In this document: positions 40,136-49,920 of the stretch, piece by piece
Layout: each line of letters starts with the position of its first letter
How positions within the stretch are numbered: the stretch's first letter is position 1
The notes under the pieces: model-generated
Databases searched by the model: none
What the model was told of the DNA's origin: nothing
The model's input: the letters and a program-made list of their open reading frames with translations, nothing else
Position numbers and translations under genes: made by a program
Assembly: GCF_008761635.1 (NCBI RefSeq)
Contig: NZ_CP044344.1
Location: forward strand, 186,001-250,000
Reading direction: 5' to 3'
Length of the DNA: 64,000 nt
Source: Nocardioides cynanchi
GTDB taxonomy: Bacteria; Actinomycetota; Actinomycetes; Propionibacteriales; Nocardioidaceae

Positions 40136-41506
40136 TCATTCAACAGGGTCGAGTGCGGCGACGGCGCGGCGCAGGGCGTCGAGGGACCGCCGTACGTCGT
40201 CGTCGGTGGTGCTCCAGTTGCTCACCGAGATACGCACGATGGCCCGGTCGTGCCAGCGCGAGCCGGACATCCAGGTGGTGCCGTCCGCCAGCAGCGCGGA
40301 CGCCACGGCCCTGGCGCGCTCGTCCTCGTCGTCGAAGGTCAGGCAGACCTGCGTGAACACCACGTCGTTGAGCACCGCGACGCCCGGGATCTCCCGGGCA
40401 CCGGCCGCGAAGGCGGTCGCGTGGTCCGCGAGGCGCTCGACCAGGGAGATCACGCCGTCGCGACCGAGGCTCCTCAGCGCCGCCCAGGTGGCGAAGCCGC
40501 GGCCGCGCTTGGACAGCTCGGGCACGCGTTCCTGAGGATCGCCCGAGGCCTCGATGAGGTACTCGCCGTGCATCGCCATGGACGACGCCAGCGCGTCGGC
40601 GTCGCGCACGATCGCGAGCCCGCAGTCGTAGGGGACGTTCAGGGTCTTGTGGGCGTCGGTGGCCCACGAGTCCGCGTCGGCCACGCCGCGCAGGTGGTCC
40701 GCCCACCGCGGCGAGGCCGCCGCCCACAGCCCGAAGGCGCCGTCGACGTGCACCCAGGCGTCGTGCTCGCGCGCGATCTCGACACACTCGGCGAAGGCGT
40801 CGAAGGCGCCGGAGTGGATGTTGCCCGCCTGGAGCACGACGATCGCCGGGCCGTCGCCGGCCTTCAGCTCCTCGCGCAGGGCAGCCGGCGAGATCCGTCC
40901 CTCGGTGTCGACAGCCACGGCCGTCGGGTCGCCCAGCCCGAGGAAACGCAGGGGGAGGTCGACCGAGGGGTGTCGCTCGTCACCGACGACGACGCGCACC
41001 GGGGGAGCGCCGGCCAGGCCGCGCCGTACGTCGTGACCGGCCCGCCTGAGCACGGTGTCGCGGGCCGCAGCCAGGCAGGTGAAGTTGGCCATCGTCGCGC
41101 CGGTCACGAAACCCACCGCGGACTCCGGCGGCAGTCCCAGCAGGTCCAGGATCCAGCGTCCCGCCACCTCCTCGACGGCTGCCGCGGCCGGGGTCAGGGA
41201 CCGCAGCCCGACGTTCTGGTCCCACGCGGAGGTGAGCCAGTCGGCACCGAGCGCTGCCGGCAGGGTGCCGCCGATGACCATCCCGAAGAAGCGGCCCGAG
41301 GGGATCGCGACCAGGCCCGGCTCGCACGCCTCTGCCAGGAGGTCGACCACGTCGGCCGCCGGCGTCGGCCCGTCCGGCAGGTCGCCGAGCCGACGGACCA
41401 TCTCGTCCGCGTCGACACCGGGCGGGACCGGCCGCTCGTCGAGCGAGGCGAGCCAGGTCGTGGCATGGTGCAGAGCACGGTCGAGTGCGGAGTCGCGGGC
41501 GTCCAT
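40136..41506 (-). CDS. PLP-dependent decarboxylase (group II, aromatic-L-amino-acid decarboxylase-like)
   Basis: 456 residues from ATG 41506 with GTGAGG upstream; an in-frame GTG/ATG further up adds 12 residues. Family segments: GVDADEMVRRLGDLP, GFVTGATMANFTCLAAARD, HVDGAFGLWA and the PLP lysine in TDAHKTLNVPYDCG. Decarboxylates an amino acid to an amine; whether aromatic, glutamate or other cannot be told. Followed closely by the S66 peptidase gene. Confidence 0.85.
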   Translation of the reverse strand: MDARDSALDRALHHATTWLASLDERPVPPGVDADEMVRRLGDLPDGPTPAADVVDLLAEACEPGLVAIPSGRFFGMVIGGTLPAALGADWLTSAWDQNVGLRSLTPAAAAVEEVAGRWILDLLGLPPESAVGFVTGATMANFTCLAAARDTVLRRAGHDVRRGLAGAPPVRVVVGDERHPSVDLPLRFLGLGDPTAVAVDTEGRISPAALREELKAGDGPAIVVLQAGNIHSGAFDAFAECVEIAREHDAWVHVDGAFGLWAAASPRWADHLRGVADADSWATDAHKTLNVPYDCGLAIVRDADALASSMAMHGEYLIEASGDPQERVPELSKRGRGFATWAALRSLGRDGVISLVERLADHATAFAAGAREIPGVAVLNDVVFTQVCLTFDDEDERARAVASALLADGTTWMSGSRWHDRAIVRISVSNWSTTDDDVRRSLDALRRAVAALDPVE

Positions 41507-41586
41507 GGCCTCACTGTGCTCGTGGCGGCCCCGCGTCGACAACCGGTCCCCGCGACGGTCCGGGTGAACGTGGACAGCTGCGCCGG

Positions 41587-41614
41587 CCGATCGGCGCGTT
41601 CGACAACCGATCGG
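41587..41614. promoter_or_regulatory. Two CCGATCGG palindromes in a divergent intergenic region
   Basis: CCGATCGG occurs at 41587-41594 and 41607-41614, 20 bp apart (two helical turns), between the decarboxylase (-) and a secreted-protein gene (+). The phasing suits a dimeric regulator, but the sites are short. Confidence 0.35.
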
Positions 41615-41639
41615 TCCGCCGAACCGTCACAGTGAGGTG

Positions 41640-42650
41640 ATGAGCTCCGCCGGCCGCCTGCTCCTGCGCGCACCGCTGGTCGGGGTCGCGGCCGCGCTGG
41701 TCGCGCTGCTGCTGGTCGCCGGTCTGGTGGGGCGCGGTGACGACCGGTCCGCGGGAACGCCCGTCGCGGCCGGTCCCGGGCCCGCGGCGCCACCGCCGTC
41801 GACGTCGGGCTCGGGTGACCACGCGGCGTACGTCGTGATGGCGGGGGCGCCGATCGCGGTCCGCCCCGCGCTGCCCGGAGGTGGCTACCGGGTCTTCGGG
41901 CACCACCGGTTCCTGGTCGCCTACTACGGCACCGCCCAGACCGCCAGCATGGGCGTGCTGGGCACCACGGACCCCGACACCATGCAGCGTCGACTGATGC
42001 GCGCCGGGCGGCCGTTCCTCGAGCCCGGAGAGCAGCTCCAGCCGGTCTACGAGCTGATCGTCACCGTCGCCGACGCCTCGCCCGGCCCGAACGGTGACTA
42101 CAGCCACGACATCCCGACGCCCTACGTGCACGAGTACCTCCGGACCGCCCACCGTCACCATGCCCTGCTACTGCTCGACCTCCAGACCGGCCGGGCCGAC
42201 TTCCCGACCGTGGCGAAGCGGTGGGCGTGGGCGCTGAAGGACCCGTCGGTCGGGCTGGCGCTCGACCCCGAGTGGCGGATGGGGCCGCACCAGGTGCCGG
42301 CCCACGTGATCGGCTCGGTGGATGCCGACGAGGTGAACCGGACCTCGGCCTGGCTCTCCCGCCTGGTCCGCCGCCACGACCTGCCGCAGAAGCTGTTCGT
42401 GCTCCACGAGTTCCGGTTGACGATGCTGCCCGACATCCAGCGGATCGTGCACCGGCCGGGGCTGGCCATGCTGCAGCACGCCGACGGCTTCGGTACCCGC
42501 GGGCAGAAGCTCGCGACGTACCACGCGATCACTCGGCCGGCGCAGTTCCGCCAGGGCTTCAAGCTCTTCTACCACTGGGACATCCACCGCTTCACCCCGC
42601 AGCAGGTGCGCGGGATCCGGCCGCGGGTGAGCTTCGTCAGCTACCAGTGA
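41640..42650 (+). CDS. Membrane-anchored extracellular protein of unknown function
   Basis: 336 residues; GTG 41637 and ATG 41640 are adjacent possible starts. One N-terminal TM/signal anchor (LVGVAAALVALLLVAGLVG), a Pro/Ser/Thr-rich linker (GPAAPPPSTSGSG), then a ~270-residue domain. Segments such as FLVAYYGTAQTASMGVLG, HHALLLLDLQTGRADF, VGLALDPEWRM and QKLFVLHEFRLTML suggest a TIM-barrel-like fold resembling glycoside-hydrolase-type proteins, with aspartates and glutamates at strand ends. No family is recognised with confidence. Its 3' end overlaps the convergent gene by 14 bp. Confidence 0.6.
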   Translation: MSSAGRLLLRAPLVGVAAALVALLLVAGLVGRGDDRSAGTPVAAGPGPAAPPPSTSGSGDHAAYVVMAGAPIAVRPALPGGGYRVFGHHRFLVAYYGTAQTASMGVLGTTDPDTMQRRLMRAGRPFLEPGEQLQPVYELIVTVADASPGPNGDYSHDIPTPYVHEYLRTAHRHHALLLLDLQTGRADFPTVAKRWAWALKDPSVGLALDPEWRMGPHQVPAHVIGSVDADEVNRTSAWLSRLVRRHDLPQKLFVLHEFRLTMLPDIQRIVHRPGLAMLQHADGFGTRGQKLATYHAITRPAQFRQGFKLFYHWDIHRFTPQQVRGIRPRVSFVSYQ

Positions 42651-43305
42651 CGACGGTGGTCGGCGCCGATGCCGGGGCCGGTCGCATCCGGCGGTCGTAC
42701 TCGCGCAGCACCGCGAAGACGGCGAAGAACAGCACGAGGATGCCGACGCAGACGACGACCACCCGCCCCCAGCCGTGGGTGGAGTGGTCCAGGAACGGGT
42801 AGGGGTACCAGCCCGTGGCAGCGGCCTGGAGCAGGATCACGGCGAGCCAGGCGACCGGCCAGACGGCGGCCCGCAGGCAGACCCCCCAGTCGACGCGCGG
42901 CCGTGGTCCGAGGACCAGCCAGCCGGCGACGGCCAGGAGCGGGACCGCCAGGTGGAGCAGCCGGTCGGCGAGGTAGTCGGCGCCGTGCAGGTCGAGCAGC
43001 TTGCGTAGCAGGAACCAGTGCACGAGCCCGGTGACCGTGATCCCGCTGACCGCCGCCGCGCGGACGACCCGCCACGCACGACCGTCGCGGGCTGGGTCCT
43101 GTACCAGCTGGGTGGCGGTGACCAGCACCAGGACGTTGCTCTGGATGGTGAAGTAGGCGACGAAGCGCAGCAGCCGGTCGACCAGCCCGGGCGGGTGGGC
43201 GTCGACCAGGACCACGGACCCCTTGGTCACCTGTACCAGCTGGAGCACGAGAGCGACGAGGGCCACCACCGCGGTGAGGGCGTGGAAGGCCCGGGCTCGG
43301 TTCAC
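42637..43305 (-). CDS. Pr6Pr family integral membrane protein
   Basis: 222 residues from GTG 43305, six predicted TM helices. TIQSNVLVLVTATQLVQDP, TGLVHWFLLRKLLDLHG, LLHLAVPLLAVAGWLVLGPR and TGWYPYPFLDHSTHGW are the usual conserved pieces of this actinobacterial family. Function unknown; no operon partner. Confidence 0.75.
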   Translation of the reverse strand: MNRARAFHALTAVVALVALVLQLVQVTKGSVVLVDAHPPGLVDRLLRFVAYFTIQSNVLVLVTATQLVQDPARDGRAWRVVRAAAVSGITVTGLVHWFLLRKLLDLHGADYLADRLLHLAVPLLAVAGWLVLGPRPRVDWGVCLRAAVWPVAWLAVILLQAAATGWYPYPFLDHSTHGWGRVVVVCVGILVLFFAVFAVLREYDRRMRPAPASAPTTVVTGS

Positions 43306-43371
43306 GCGGCAACGGTAGTGCCCAGCCGGGCGTCCGCGCAGGGCCCTGGCGCCGTGGGACAGACTGCTCCC

Positions 43372-44583
43372 ATGACCCACCCGCTCGACGTCACCGACCC
43401 GTTGGCGCCCTACCGCGACCGGTTCCTGGGGGCCGAGACCCCGCTGGTCTATCTCGACGGCAACTCGCTCGGTCGCCCGCTCCGGACGACCCTCGGCCGG
43501 CTGCACGACTTCGTGCGTGACGAGTGGGGCGGTCGGCTGATCCGTGGCTGGGACGAGCGCTGGTTCGACCAGCCGCTGGTGCTCGGCGACACTCTCGGCC
43601 GGGTCTGCCTCGGAGCTGCTCCGGGACAGGTGGCGCTGGGTGACTCGACCACCGTGCTGCTCTACAAGCTGATGCGCGCAGCGCTCCGGGCCCGGCCGGG
43701 CCGCACCGAGATCGTGGTCGACCGCGACAACTTCCCGACCGACCGCTATCTCGCGATGGGCATCGCCGAGGAGTGCGGGATGACCCTGCGCTGGGTCGAG
43801 GTGGACACCACGGCCGGGGTCTCTCCGGAGCAGGTGGCCGAGGTCGTGGGGGAGCGGACCGCCCTGGTGATGCTCAACCACGTCTCCTACCGGTCGTCGT
43901 GGCTGGCCGACGTCCCCGCGGTCACCCGGATCGCCCAGGACGCCGGTGCGCTCGTGCTGGTCGACATGTGCCACTCGGTGGGGGTGGTGCCGTCGGACCT
44001 GGACGCCTGGGAGGTCGACCTCGCCGTCGGCTGCACCTACAAGTACCTCAACGGCGGCCCCGGGTCGCCGGCCTTCGCCTACGTCGCCGCCCGCCATCTC
44101 GACACCTTCACCCAGCCGATCCAGGGCTGGATGGGCAACACCGACCCGTTCCTGATGGGCCCTGACTACGTGCCCACGAAGGGGATCCGCCGCTTCATCT
44201 CCGGGACGCCGGCGATCCTCGGGATGCTGGCGATCGAGGACATGGTGGCGTTGATCGACGAGGCCGGGCTCGACCGGGTCCGGGCGAAGTCGGTGGCGAT
44301 GACGACGCACGCGATCGAGGTGGCCGACGGCCTGCTGACGTCGTACGGCGTGAGCGTCGCCACCACTCGTGACCCGGCGCGGCGGGGCAGCCACGTGACA
44401 CTGCACCATCCCCGGATGCAGGAGGTCACCGCCGCGCTGTGGCAGCGCGACGTGATCCCCGACTACCGCGACCCCGGTGGCCTGCGGATCGGCCTGTCGC
44501 CGCTCTCCACGTCGTACGACGAGCTGGAGCGCGGCCTGGAGGCGGTGCGCGAGGTCCTCGCGGGGCTGGACAGCAGCACCTGA
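43372..44583 (+). CDS. kynU: Kynureninase
   Basis: 403 residues. PLP enzyme cleaving kynurenine to anthranilate and alanine in tryptophan breakdown. VYLDGNSLGRP at the N terminus, DRDNFPTDRYLA, LVDMCHSVGVVP and the PLP lysine in GCTYKYLNGGPGSPAF are characteristic, as is QPIQGWMGN. No other kyn genes are in the window. CAGACT lies six bases before the ATG. The next gene, 20 bp on, is a pterin carbinolamine dehydratase fusion. Confidence 0.93.
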   Translation: MTHPLDVTDPLAPYRDRFLGAETPLVYLDGNSLGRPLRTTLGRLHDFVRDEWGGRLIRGWDERWFDQPLVLGDTLGRVCLGAAPGQVALGDSTTVLLYKLMRAALRARPGRTEIVVDRDNFPTDRYLAMGIAEECGMTLRWVEVDTTAGVSPEQVAEVVGERTALVMLNHVSYRSSWLADVPAVTRIAQDAGALVLVDMCHSVGVVPSDLDAWEVDLAVGCTYKYLNGGPGSPAFAYVAARHLDTFTQPIQGWMGNTDPFLMGPDYVPTKGIRRFISGTPAILGMLAIEDMVALIDEAGLDRVRAKSVAMTTHAIEVADGLLTSYGVSVATTRDPARRGSHVTLHHPRMQEVTAALWQRDVIPDYRDPGGLRIGLSPLSTSYDELERGLEAVREVLAGLDSST

Positions 44584-44603
44584 CGGTGAGGCAAGGTGGG
44601 GGC

Positions 44604-45275
44604 ATGACTCCCACCGACGAGCAGAAGCAGGTCCTCACCTTCGCCGAGGTCGAGGCCGCGGGGCTGGCCGACTGGCGGCAGCTGTTCGAGGCGCTGCGCA
44701 CCCGGTTCGCGACCGGAGGCTTCAACCAGGGGCTCGAGCTGGTGACCCGGATCGCGGCGCTGGCCGACGAGGCCGACCACCACCCCGACGTCGACCTGCG
44801 CTACCCGCACGTCAACGTGACGATCTTCAGCCACGACGTCTTCGGGGTGACCTCCCGCGACGTCGACCTCGCGCGGGCCATCAGCGCGGCCGCCGCGGAG
44901 CTCGGCATCGAGGCCGACCCGACGGCCACCGGCGTCGTCGAGCTCGCCCTCGACACCTGGGACTACCAGGAGATCAAGCCGTTCTGGGCGGCCGTGCTCG
45001 GCATGGGCGACCACCCGAAGCACGGCGAGGAGCTGCGCGACCTCGCCGGCTCGCAGCCCACCCTGTGGTTCCAGCACACCACCGAGCACGACGAGCCCCG
45101 CCAGCGCTTCCACCTCGACGTCCGGGTGCCCGCCGACGTCGCCGACGAGCGGATCGCGGCCGCTCTCGCCGCGGGCGGCGTGCTGGTCAGCGACGAGCGC
45201 GCACCGCGCTTCACCGTGCTCGCCGACGCCCAGGGCAACAAGGCCTGCGTGACCACGGGGCTGGAGCGCGACTGA
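44604..45275 (+). CDS. Pterin-4a-carbinolamine dehydratase fused to a glyoxalase-like domain
   Basis: 223 residues. Residues 1-~95 are a PCD/PhhB domain: FNQGLELVTRIAALADEADHHPDVDLRYPHVNVTIFSHDVFGVTSRDVDLARAI, which recycles the pterin cofactor of aromatic amino acid hydroxylases. Residues ~110-223 form a VOC/glyoxalase-like half (WFQHTTEHDEPRQRFHLDVRVPADVADERIAAALAAGG...FTVLADAQGNKACV). Stand-alone PCDs are about 100 residues. Immediate neighbour of kynU, so a joint role in aromatic amino acid catabolism is plausible but unproven. Confidence 0.85.
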   Translation: MTPTDEQKQVLTFAEVEAAGLADWRQLFEALRTRFATGGFNQGLELVTRIAALADEADHHPDVDLRYPHVNVTIFSHDVFGVTSRDVDLARAISAAAAELGIEADPTATGVVELALDTWDYQEIKPFWAAVLGMGDHPKHGEELRDLAGSQPTLWFQHTTEHDEPRQRFHLDVRVPADVADERIAAALAAGGVLVSDERAPRFTVLADAQGNKACVTTGLERD

Positions 45276-45334
45276 GTCTGCGTCCTGCGGGATGAGACGG
45301 GCGTACCAGATGCTGGGACGCCTGACATCCTCGC

Positions 45335-45363
45335 TTGACGGCGTCGGAGGGGTCCGGGACCGT
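45335..45363 (+). promoter_or_regulatory. Putative ilvBNC promoter
   Basis: TTGACG (45335-45340), 17 bp, GACCGT (45358-45363). The -10 box ends six bases before the leader-peptide ATG, so the leader peptide would be translated from the first base of the transcript. Confidence 0.5.
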
Positions 45364-45369
45364 GGTTCC

Positions 45370-45411
45370 ATGCGCACGCACCTCCTTGTACGCACCCGAC
45401 GCGCGGGTTGA
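45370..45411 (+). CDS. ilvBNC leader peptide
   Basis: Thirteen codons plus stop: [13 protein letters not shown]. Consecutive Leu-Leu-Val codons (CTC CTT GTA, two of them rare in this GC-rich genome) suit ribosome stalling when branched-chain aminoacyl-tRNA is short. It lies 24 bp before a terminator-like hairpin and upstream of ilvB, the classical attenuator layout. Similar short MR..(L/V).. peptides precede ilvB in other actinobacteria. Confidence 0.8.
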   Translation: MRTHLLVRTRRAG

Positions 45412-45433
45412 GCCCAGGCTCGACCTACGCGTC

Positions 45434-45464
45434 ACCCCTCGCCGAGTCGGCCGAGGGGTTTTTT
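45434..45464 (+). terminator. ilvBNC attenuator (intrinsic terminator)
   Basis: ACCCCTCG/CCGA pairs with TCGG/CCGAGGGGT, a stem of about 12 bp with one bulge, followed immediately by six T (45459-45464). It stands between the leader peptide and ilvB, so it acts as an attenuator. One of the very few T-runs in the window. Confidence 0.85.
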
Positions 45465-45490
45465 GTTGGCCGCAGACGCAGAGACAGGAC

Positions 45491-47251
45491 ATGGTGATGA
45501 AGGAGCAGGTGGGCGCGTCGATGACCGGCGCCCAGAGCTTGATCAGGTCGCTCGAGGCGGCCGGGACCCAGCACATCTTCGGCATCCCCGGCGGCGCGAT
45601 CCTCCCGGCGTACGACCCCCTGATGGACTCCTCCATCCGGCACATCCTGGTCCGGCACGAGCAGGGCGCCGGCCATGCCGCGCAGGGGTACGCCGCGGCG
45701 ACCGGGCGGGTCGGCGTCTGCATGGCCACCTCCGGTCCCGGCGCCACCAACCTGGTCACCCCGCTGGCCGACGCGCACATGGACTCCGTGCCTCTGGTGG
45801 CGGTGACCGGCCAGGTCGGTGCGGCCTCGATCGGGACCGACGCGTTCCAGGAGGCCGACATCCGCGGCATCACGATGCCGATCACCAAGCACAACTTCCT
45901 GGTCACCGACCCGGCCGACATCCCGCGCACCATCGCCGAGGCCTTCCACATCGCCGCCACCGGGCGGCCCGGCCCGGTGCTCGTGGACGTCGCCAAGTCG
46001 GCGCTGCAGGCGATGACGACGTACACCTGGCCGACCGAGCTCCACCTGCCCGGCTACCGGCCCGTGACCCGGCCGCACGCCAAGCAGATCAAGGAGGCCG
46101 TGCGCCTGATCCTCGAGGCCAAGCGGCCGGTGCTCTACGTCGGCGGCGGCACCATCCGTGCCCGCGCGTCCCGCCAGCTGCTCGAGCTGGCCACGCTCAC
46201 CGGCATCCCGGTGGTGACCACGCTGATGGCGCGCGGCGCCTTCCCCGACAGCCACGCCCAGCACCTCGGGATGCCCGGCATGCACGGCACCGTGGCCGCG
46301 GTGGCCGGGCTCCAGCGCAGCGACCTGATCATCTCCCTCGGCGCCCGGTTCGACGACCGGGTGACCGGCAACCTCGACTCCTTCGCGCCCGGCGCCCTGG
46401 TGATCCACGCCGACATCGACCCGGCCGAGATCGGCAAGAACCGTGTCGCCGACGTGCCGATCGTGGGCGACTGCAAGGAGGTCATCTCCGACCTGACCGC
46501 CCTGCTGCGCGCCGAGGCCGCGGCCGGCCGGACCGGCGACTACGAGGCCTGGGTGGACTACGTGGCGGGCATTAAGAAGACCTACCCCGTGGCGTACGGC
46601 GCGCCCGCGGACGGCAGCCTCGCTCCGCAGTACGTCATCGAGCGTCTGAGCGCGATCGCGGGCCCGGACACGATCTACTGCGCCGGCGTCGGCCAGCACC
46701 AGATGTGGGCCGCGCACTACGTCGACTTCGAGAAGCCCGACACCTGGATCAACTCCGGCGGCCTGGGCACCATGGGCTACTCCGTGCCGGCCGCCATGGG
46801 CGCCAAGGTCGGGCGCCCCGACGCCACCGTCTGGTCGATCGACGGCGACGGCTGCTTCCAGATGACCAACCAGGAGCTGGCCACCTGCGCGATCAACGAC
46901 ATCCCGATCAAGGTCGCGATCATCAACAACGAGTCGCTCGGGATGGTGCGGCAGTGGCAGACGCTGTTCTACAACGAGCGCTACTCCAACACCGACCTGG
47001 ACAGCAAGCGGATCCCGGACTTCGTCAAGCTCGCCGAGGCCTACGGCTGCGTCGGTCTCGCCTGCGACTCGCCCGGTGACGTCGACACCACGATCGAGAA
47101 GGCGATGTCGATCGACGACCGGCCGGTCGTGGTCGACTTCCGCGTGCACCGTGACGCCATGGTCTGGCCGATGGTCGCCGCGGGGACGAGCAACGACGAC
47201 ATCCAGTACGCCCGCGACCTCGCGCCGCAGTTCGACGAGAACGACATCTAG
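45491..47251 (+). CDS. ilvB: Acetolactate synthase, catalytic subunit
   Basis: 586 residues from ATG 45491. Makes acetolactate/acetohydroxybutyrate from pyruvate. [32 protein letters not shown] begins the TPP-binding core; the TPP glutamate is in [18 protein letters not shown]/middle-domain [12 protein letters not shown]-terminal TPP motif [21 protein letters not shown] and [12 protein letters not shown]. An internal ATG at 45521 is an alternative. First gene of ilvB-ilvN-ilvC, behind a leader-peptide attenuator. Confidence 0.97.
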   Translation: MVMKEQVGASMTGAQSLIRSLEAAGTQHIFGIPGGAILPAYDPLMDSSIRHILVRHEQGAGHAAQGYAAATGRVGVCMATSGPGATNLVTPLADAHMDSVPLVAVTGQVGAASIGTDAFQEADIRGITMPITKHNFLVTDPADIPRTIAEAFHIAATGRPGPVLVDVAKSALQAMTTYTWPTELHLPGYRPVTRPHAKQIKEAVRLILEAKRPVLYVGGGTIRARASRQLLELATLTGIPVVTTLMARGAFPDSHAQHLGMPGMHGTVAAVAGLQRSDLIISLGARFDDRVTGNLDSFAPGALVIHADIDPAEIGKNRVADVPIVGDCKEVISDLTALLRAEAAAGRTGDYEAWVDYVAGIKKTYPVAYGAPADGSLAPQYVIERLSAIAGPDTIYCAGVGQHQMWAAHYVDFEKPDTWINSGGLGTMGYSVPAAMGAKVGRPDATVWSIDGDGCFQMTNQELATCAINDIPIKVAIINNESLGMVRQWQTLFYNERYSNTDLDSKRIPDFVKLAEAYGCVGLACDSPGDVDTTIEKAMSIDDRPVVVDFRVHRDAMVWPMVAAGTSNDDIQYARDLAPQFDENDI

Positions 47252-47260
47252 GGGGCCACG

Positions 47261-47803
47261 ATGACGACTCACACCCTGTCGGTGCTCGTGGAGAACAAGC
47301 CCGGCGTCCTGGCCCGGATCGCCGGGCTCTTCAGCCGCCGTGGCTTCAACATCGAGTCGCTCGCGGTGGGCCCGACCGAGCACCCCGAGGTCTCCCGGAT
47401 GACGATCGTGGTCAACGTCGAGGAGTCTCCGCTCGAGCAGGTCACCAAGCAGCTGAACAAGCTGGTCGAGGTGATCAAGATCGTCGAGCTCGACGGCTCG
47501 GGCTCGGTCAACCGCGAGCTGATGCTGGTCAAGGTGAAGGCCGACGCCGCCACCCGGGGCCAGGTGCTCGACGCCGTACAGCTGTTCCGGGCCAAGGTGG
47601 TCGACGTCGCCCCCGACGCGGTCACCATCGAGGTGACCGGCAACGCCGACAAGCTGGGCGACTTCCGCCGGGTGCTCGAACCCTTCGGCATCCGCGAGCT
47701 GGTCCAGTCCGGCATGGTCGCCATCGGCCGCGGTCCCCGGTCGATCAGCGAGCGGCAGCTCCGCCCGGTGGCGGTGCCGAACGCGGCAGGTTTCACCGGT
47801 TGA
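47261..47803 (+). CDS. ilvN: Acetolactate synthase, small regulatory subunit
   Basis: 180 residues. Starts nine bases after ilvB. The N-terminal ACT domain (HTLSVLVENKPGVLARIAGLFSRRGFNIESLAVG) binds valine for feedback inhibition; the C-terminal ALS_ss_C domain includes FRRVLEPFGIRELVQSGMVAIGRG. The last four codons (GFTG stop) lie inside a palindromic repeat element that continues into the intergenic region, so the extreme C terminus may be repeat-derived. Confidence 0.96.
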   Translation: MTTHTLSVLVENKPGVLARIAGLFSRRGFNIESLAVGPTEHPEVSRMTIVVNVEESPLEQVTKQLNKLVEVIKIVELDGSGSVNRELMLVKVKADAATRGQVLDAVQLFRAKVVDVAPDAVTIEVTGNADKLGDFRRVLEPFGIRELVQSGMVAIGRGPRSISERQLRPVAVPNAAGFTG

Positions 47804-47851
47804 CCGGGGAACGCTGACGTTCTCGCGCGAAATCTCGGCCGATAACGTCAG
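47791..47851. repeat. Palindromic intergenic element, copy 1
   Basis: TTTCACCGGTTGACCGGGGAA followed by CTGACGTT (47814-47821) and its inverted partner AACGTCAG (47844-47851), enclosing CGAAATCTCGGCCGA. It aligns without gaps to the element before ilvE (62292 onward); the outer block and the CGAAATYTCGGCCGA core are conserved, whereas the stem bases differ. It begins within the last codons of ilvN. Confidence 0.75.
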
Positions 47852-47875
47852 GGATCCCGCCAGAACCTCCCCTGA

Positions 47876-48973
<1,098 letters not shown>

Positions 48974-48980
48974 CCGCACG

Positions 48981-49796
48981 GTGACCTACACGCACGGGCA
49001 CGCGGAGAGCGTGTTGCGCTCCCACCGCGCTCGGACAGCGGCCAACAGCGCGGCGTACCTCCTGCCGCACCTGCGACCCACCGACCGGCTGCTCGACGTG
49101 GGCTCGGGTCCGGGCACGATCACCGCCGACCTGGCCCGCCTGGTCGGTGAGGTGGTCGCGCTCGAGATCAACGTCGAGGCGGCCGGCCTGACCCGCGAGG
49201 AGCTCGCCCGGCAGGGGGTGACGAGCGCCCAGGTCATCGTCGGCGACGTGCACGTGCTCACCCTCCCCGACGACGGGTTCGACGTCGTCCACGCGCACCA
49301 GGTCCTCCAGCACGTCGCGGACCCGGTCGCGGCCCTGCGCGAGATGGCGCGGGTGACCCGGCCCGGGGGAGTGGTCGCGGTGCGCGACAGCGACTACGCG
49401 GCGTTCGCGTGGTACCCCCGGCTGCCCGGGCTCGACCGCTGGCTGGAGCTCTACGAGGCGGCCGCACGCGCCAACGGCGGGGAGCCCGACGCCGGCCGGC
49501 ACCTGCTGGCCTGGGCGCGCGCCGCCGGGCTGGGCGACGTCACCGCCACCTCGAGCACCTGGTGCTTCGCCACCCCCGAGTCGCGCGCCTGGTGGGGCGG
49601 AATGTGGGCCGAGCGGGTGACCGGCTCGGCCCTCGGTGAGCAGCTCCTGCGCGACGGGTACGCCGACCGGGCCGAGCTGGCCGGGATCGCGGATGCCTGG
49701 CGAACCTGGGCGAGCCATCCGGACGGCTGGATCTCGATCCCGCACGGCGAGCTGGTGGCCGTCGTGGGCGCGTCGTCGTACCTGCCGGGAACCTGA
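48981..49796 (+). CDS. Class I SAM-dependent methyltransferase
   Basis: 271 residues from GTG 48981, seven bases after ilvC. SAM motif I LLDVGSGPGTITADLA, motif II ALEIN, QVIVGDVHVLTLPDDGFDVVHAHQVLQHV (post-I and motif IV), and REMARVTRPGGVVAVRD. It resembles UbiE/type-11 methyltransferases, with an insert after residue 140. Substrate unknown. Probably read through from ilvC but not part of the pathway. Confidence 0.87.
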   Translation: MTYTHGHAESVLRSHRARTAANSAAYLLPHLRPTDRLLDVGSGPGTITADLARLVGEVVALEINVEAAGLTREELARQGVTSAQVIVGDVHVLTLPDDGFDVVHAHQVLQHVADPVAALREMARVTRPGGVVAVRDSDYAAFAWYPRLPGLDRWLELYEAAARANGGEPDAGRHLLAWARAAGLGDVTATSSTWCFATPESRAWWGGMWAERVTGSALGEQLLRDGYADRAELAGIADAWRTWASHPDGWISIPHGELVAVVGASSYLPGT

Positions 49797-49808
49797 ACAA
49801 AACGTCAA

Positions 49809-49828
49809 TTGGGCAAATATTTGCCCAA
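49809..49828. promoter_or_regulatory. Perfect 20-bp palindrome upstream of the DUF4956/VTC cassette
   Basis: TTGGGCAAATATTTGCCCAA is fully self-complementary with no spacer and unusually A/T-rich centre for this genome. It lies 92 bp before the DUF4956 start and 12 bp after the preceding stop. No T-run follows, so an operator is more likely than a terminator. Confidence 0.65.
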
Positions 49829-49920
49829 CTCCCCGTAACGTTCTGCTCGCACGGCGACAAGTAGGCGTGAGTGGCACCGGGGGGAGCCGCGACCTCTTCT
49901 AGAGAACAGGTGGCCCCACC

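Noticed and set aside
45439..45455. Relation between the 32-bp array palindrome and CGCCGAGTCGG in the ilvB attenuator
   Set aside because: Shares 11 bases only, lacks the full 13-mer and the spacing; explained by the attenuator stem itself.
49797..49920. Intrinsic terminator at the 20-bp palindrome
   Set aside because: No loop-compatible spacer and no T-run; the perfect symmetric duplex is better explained as a protein-binding site.
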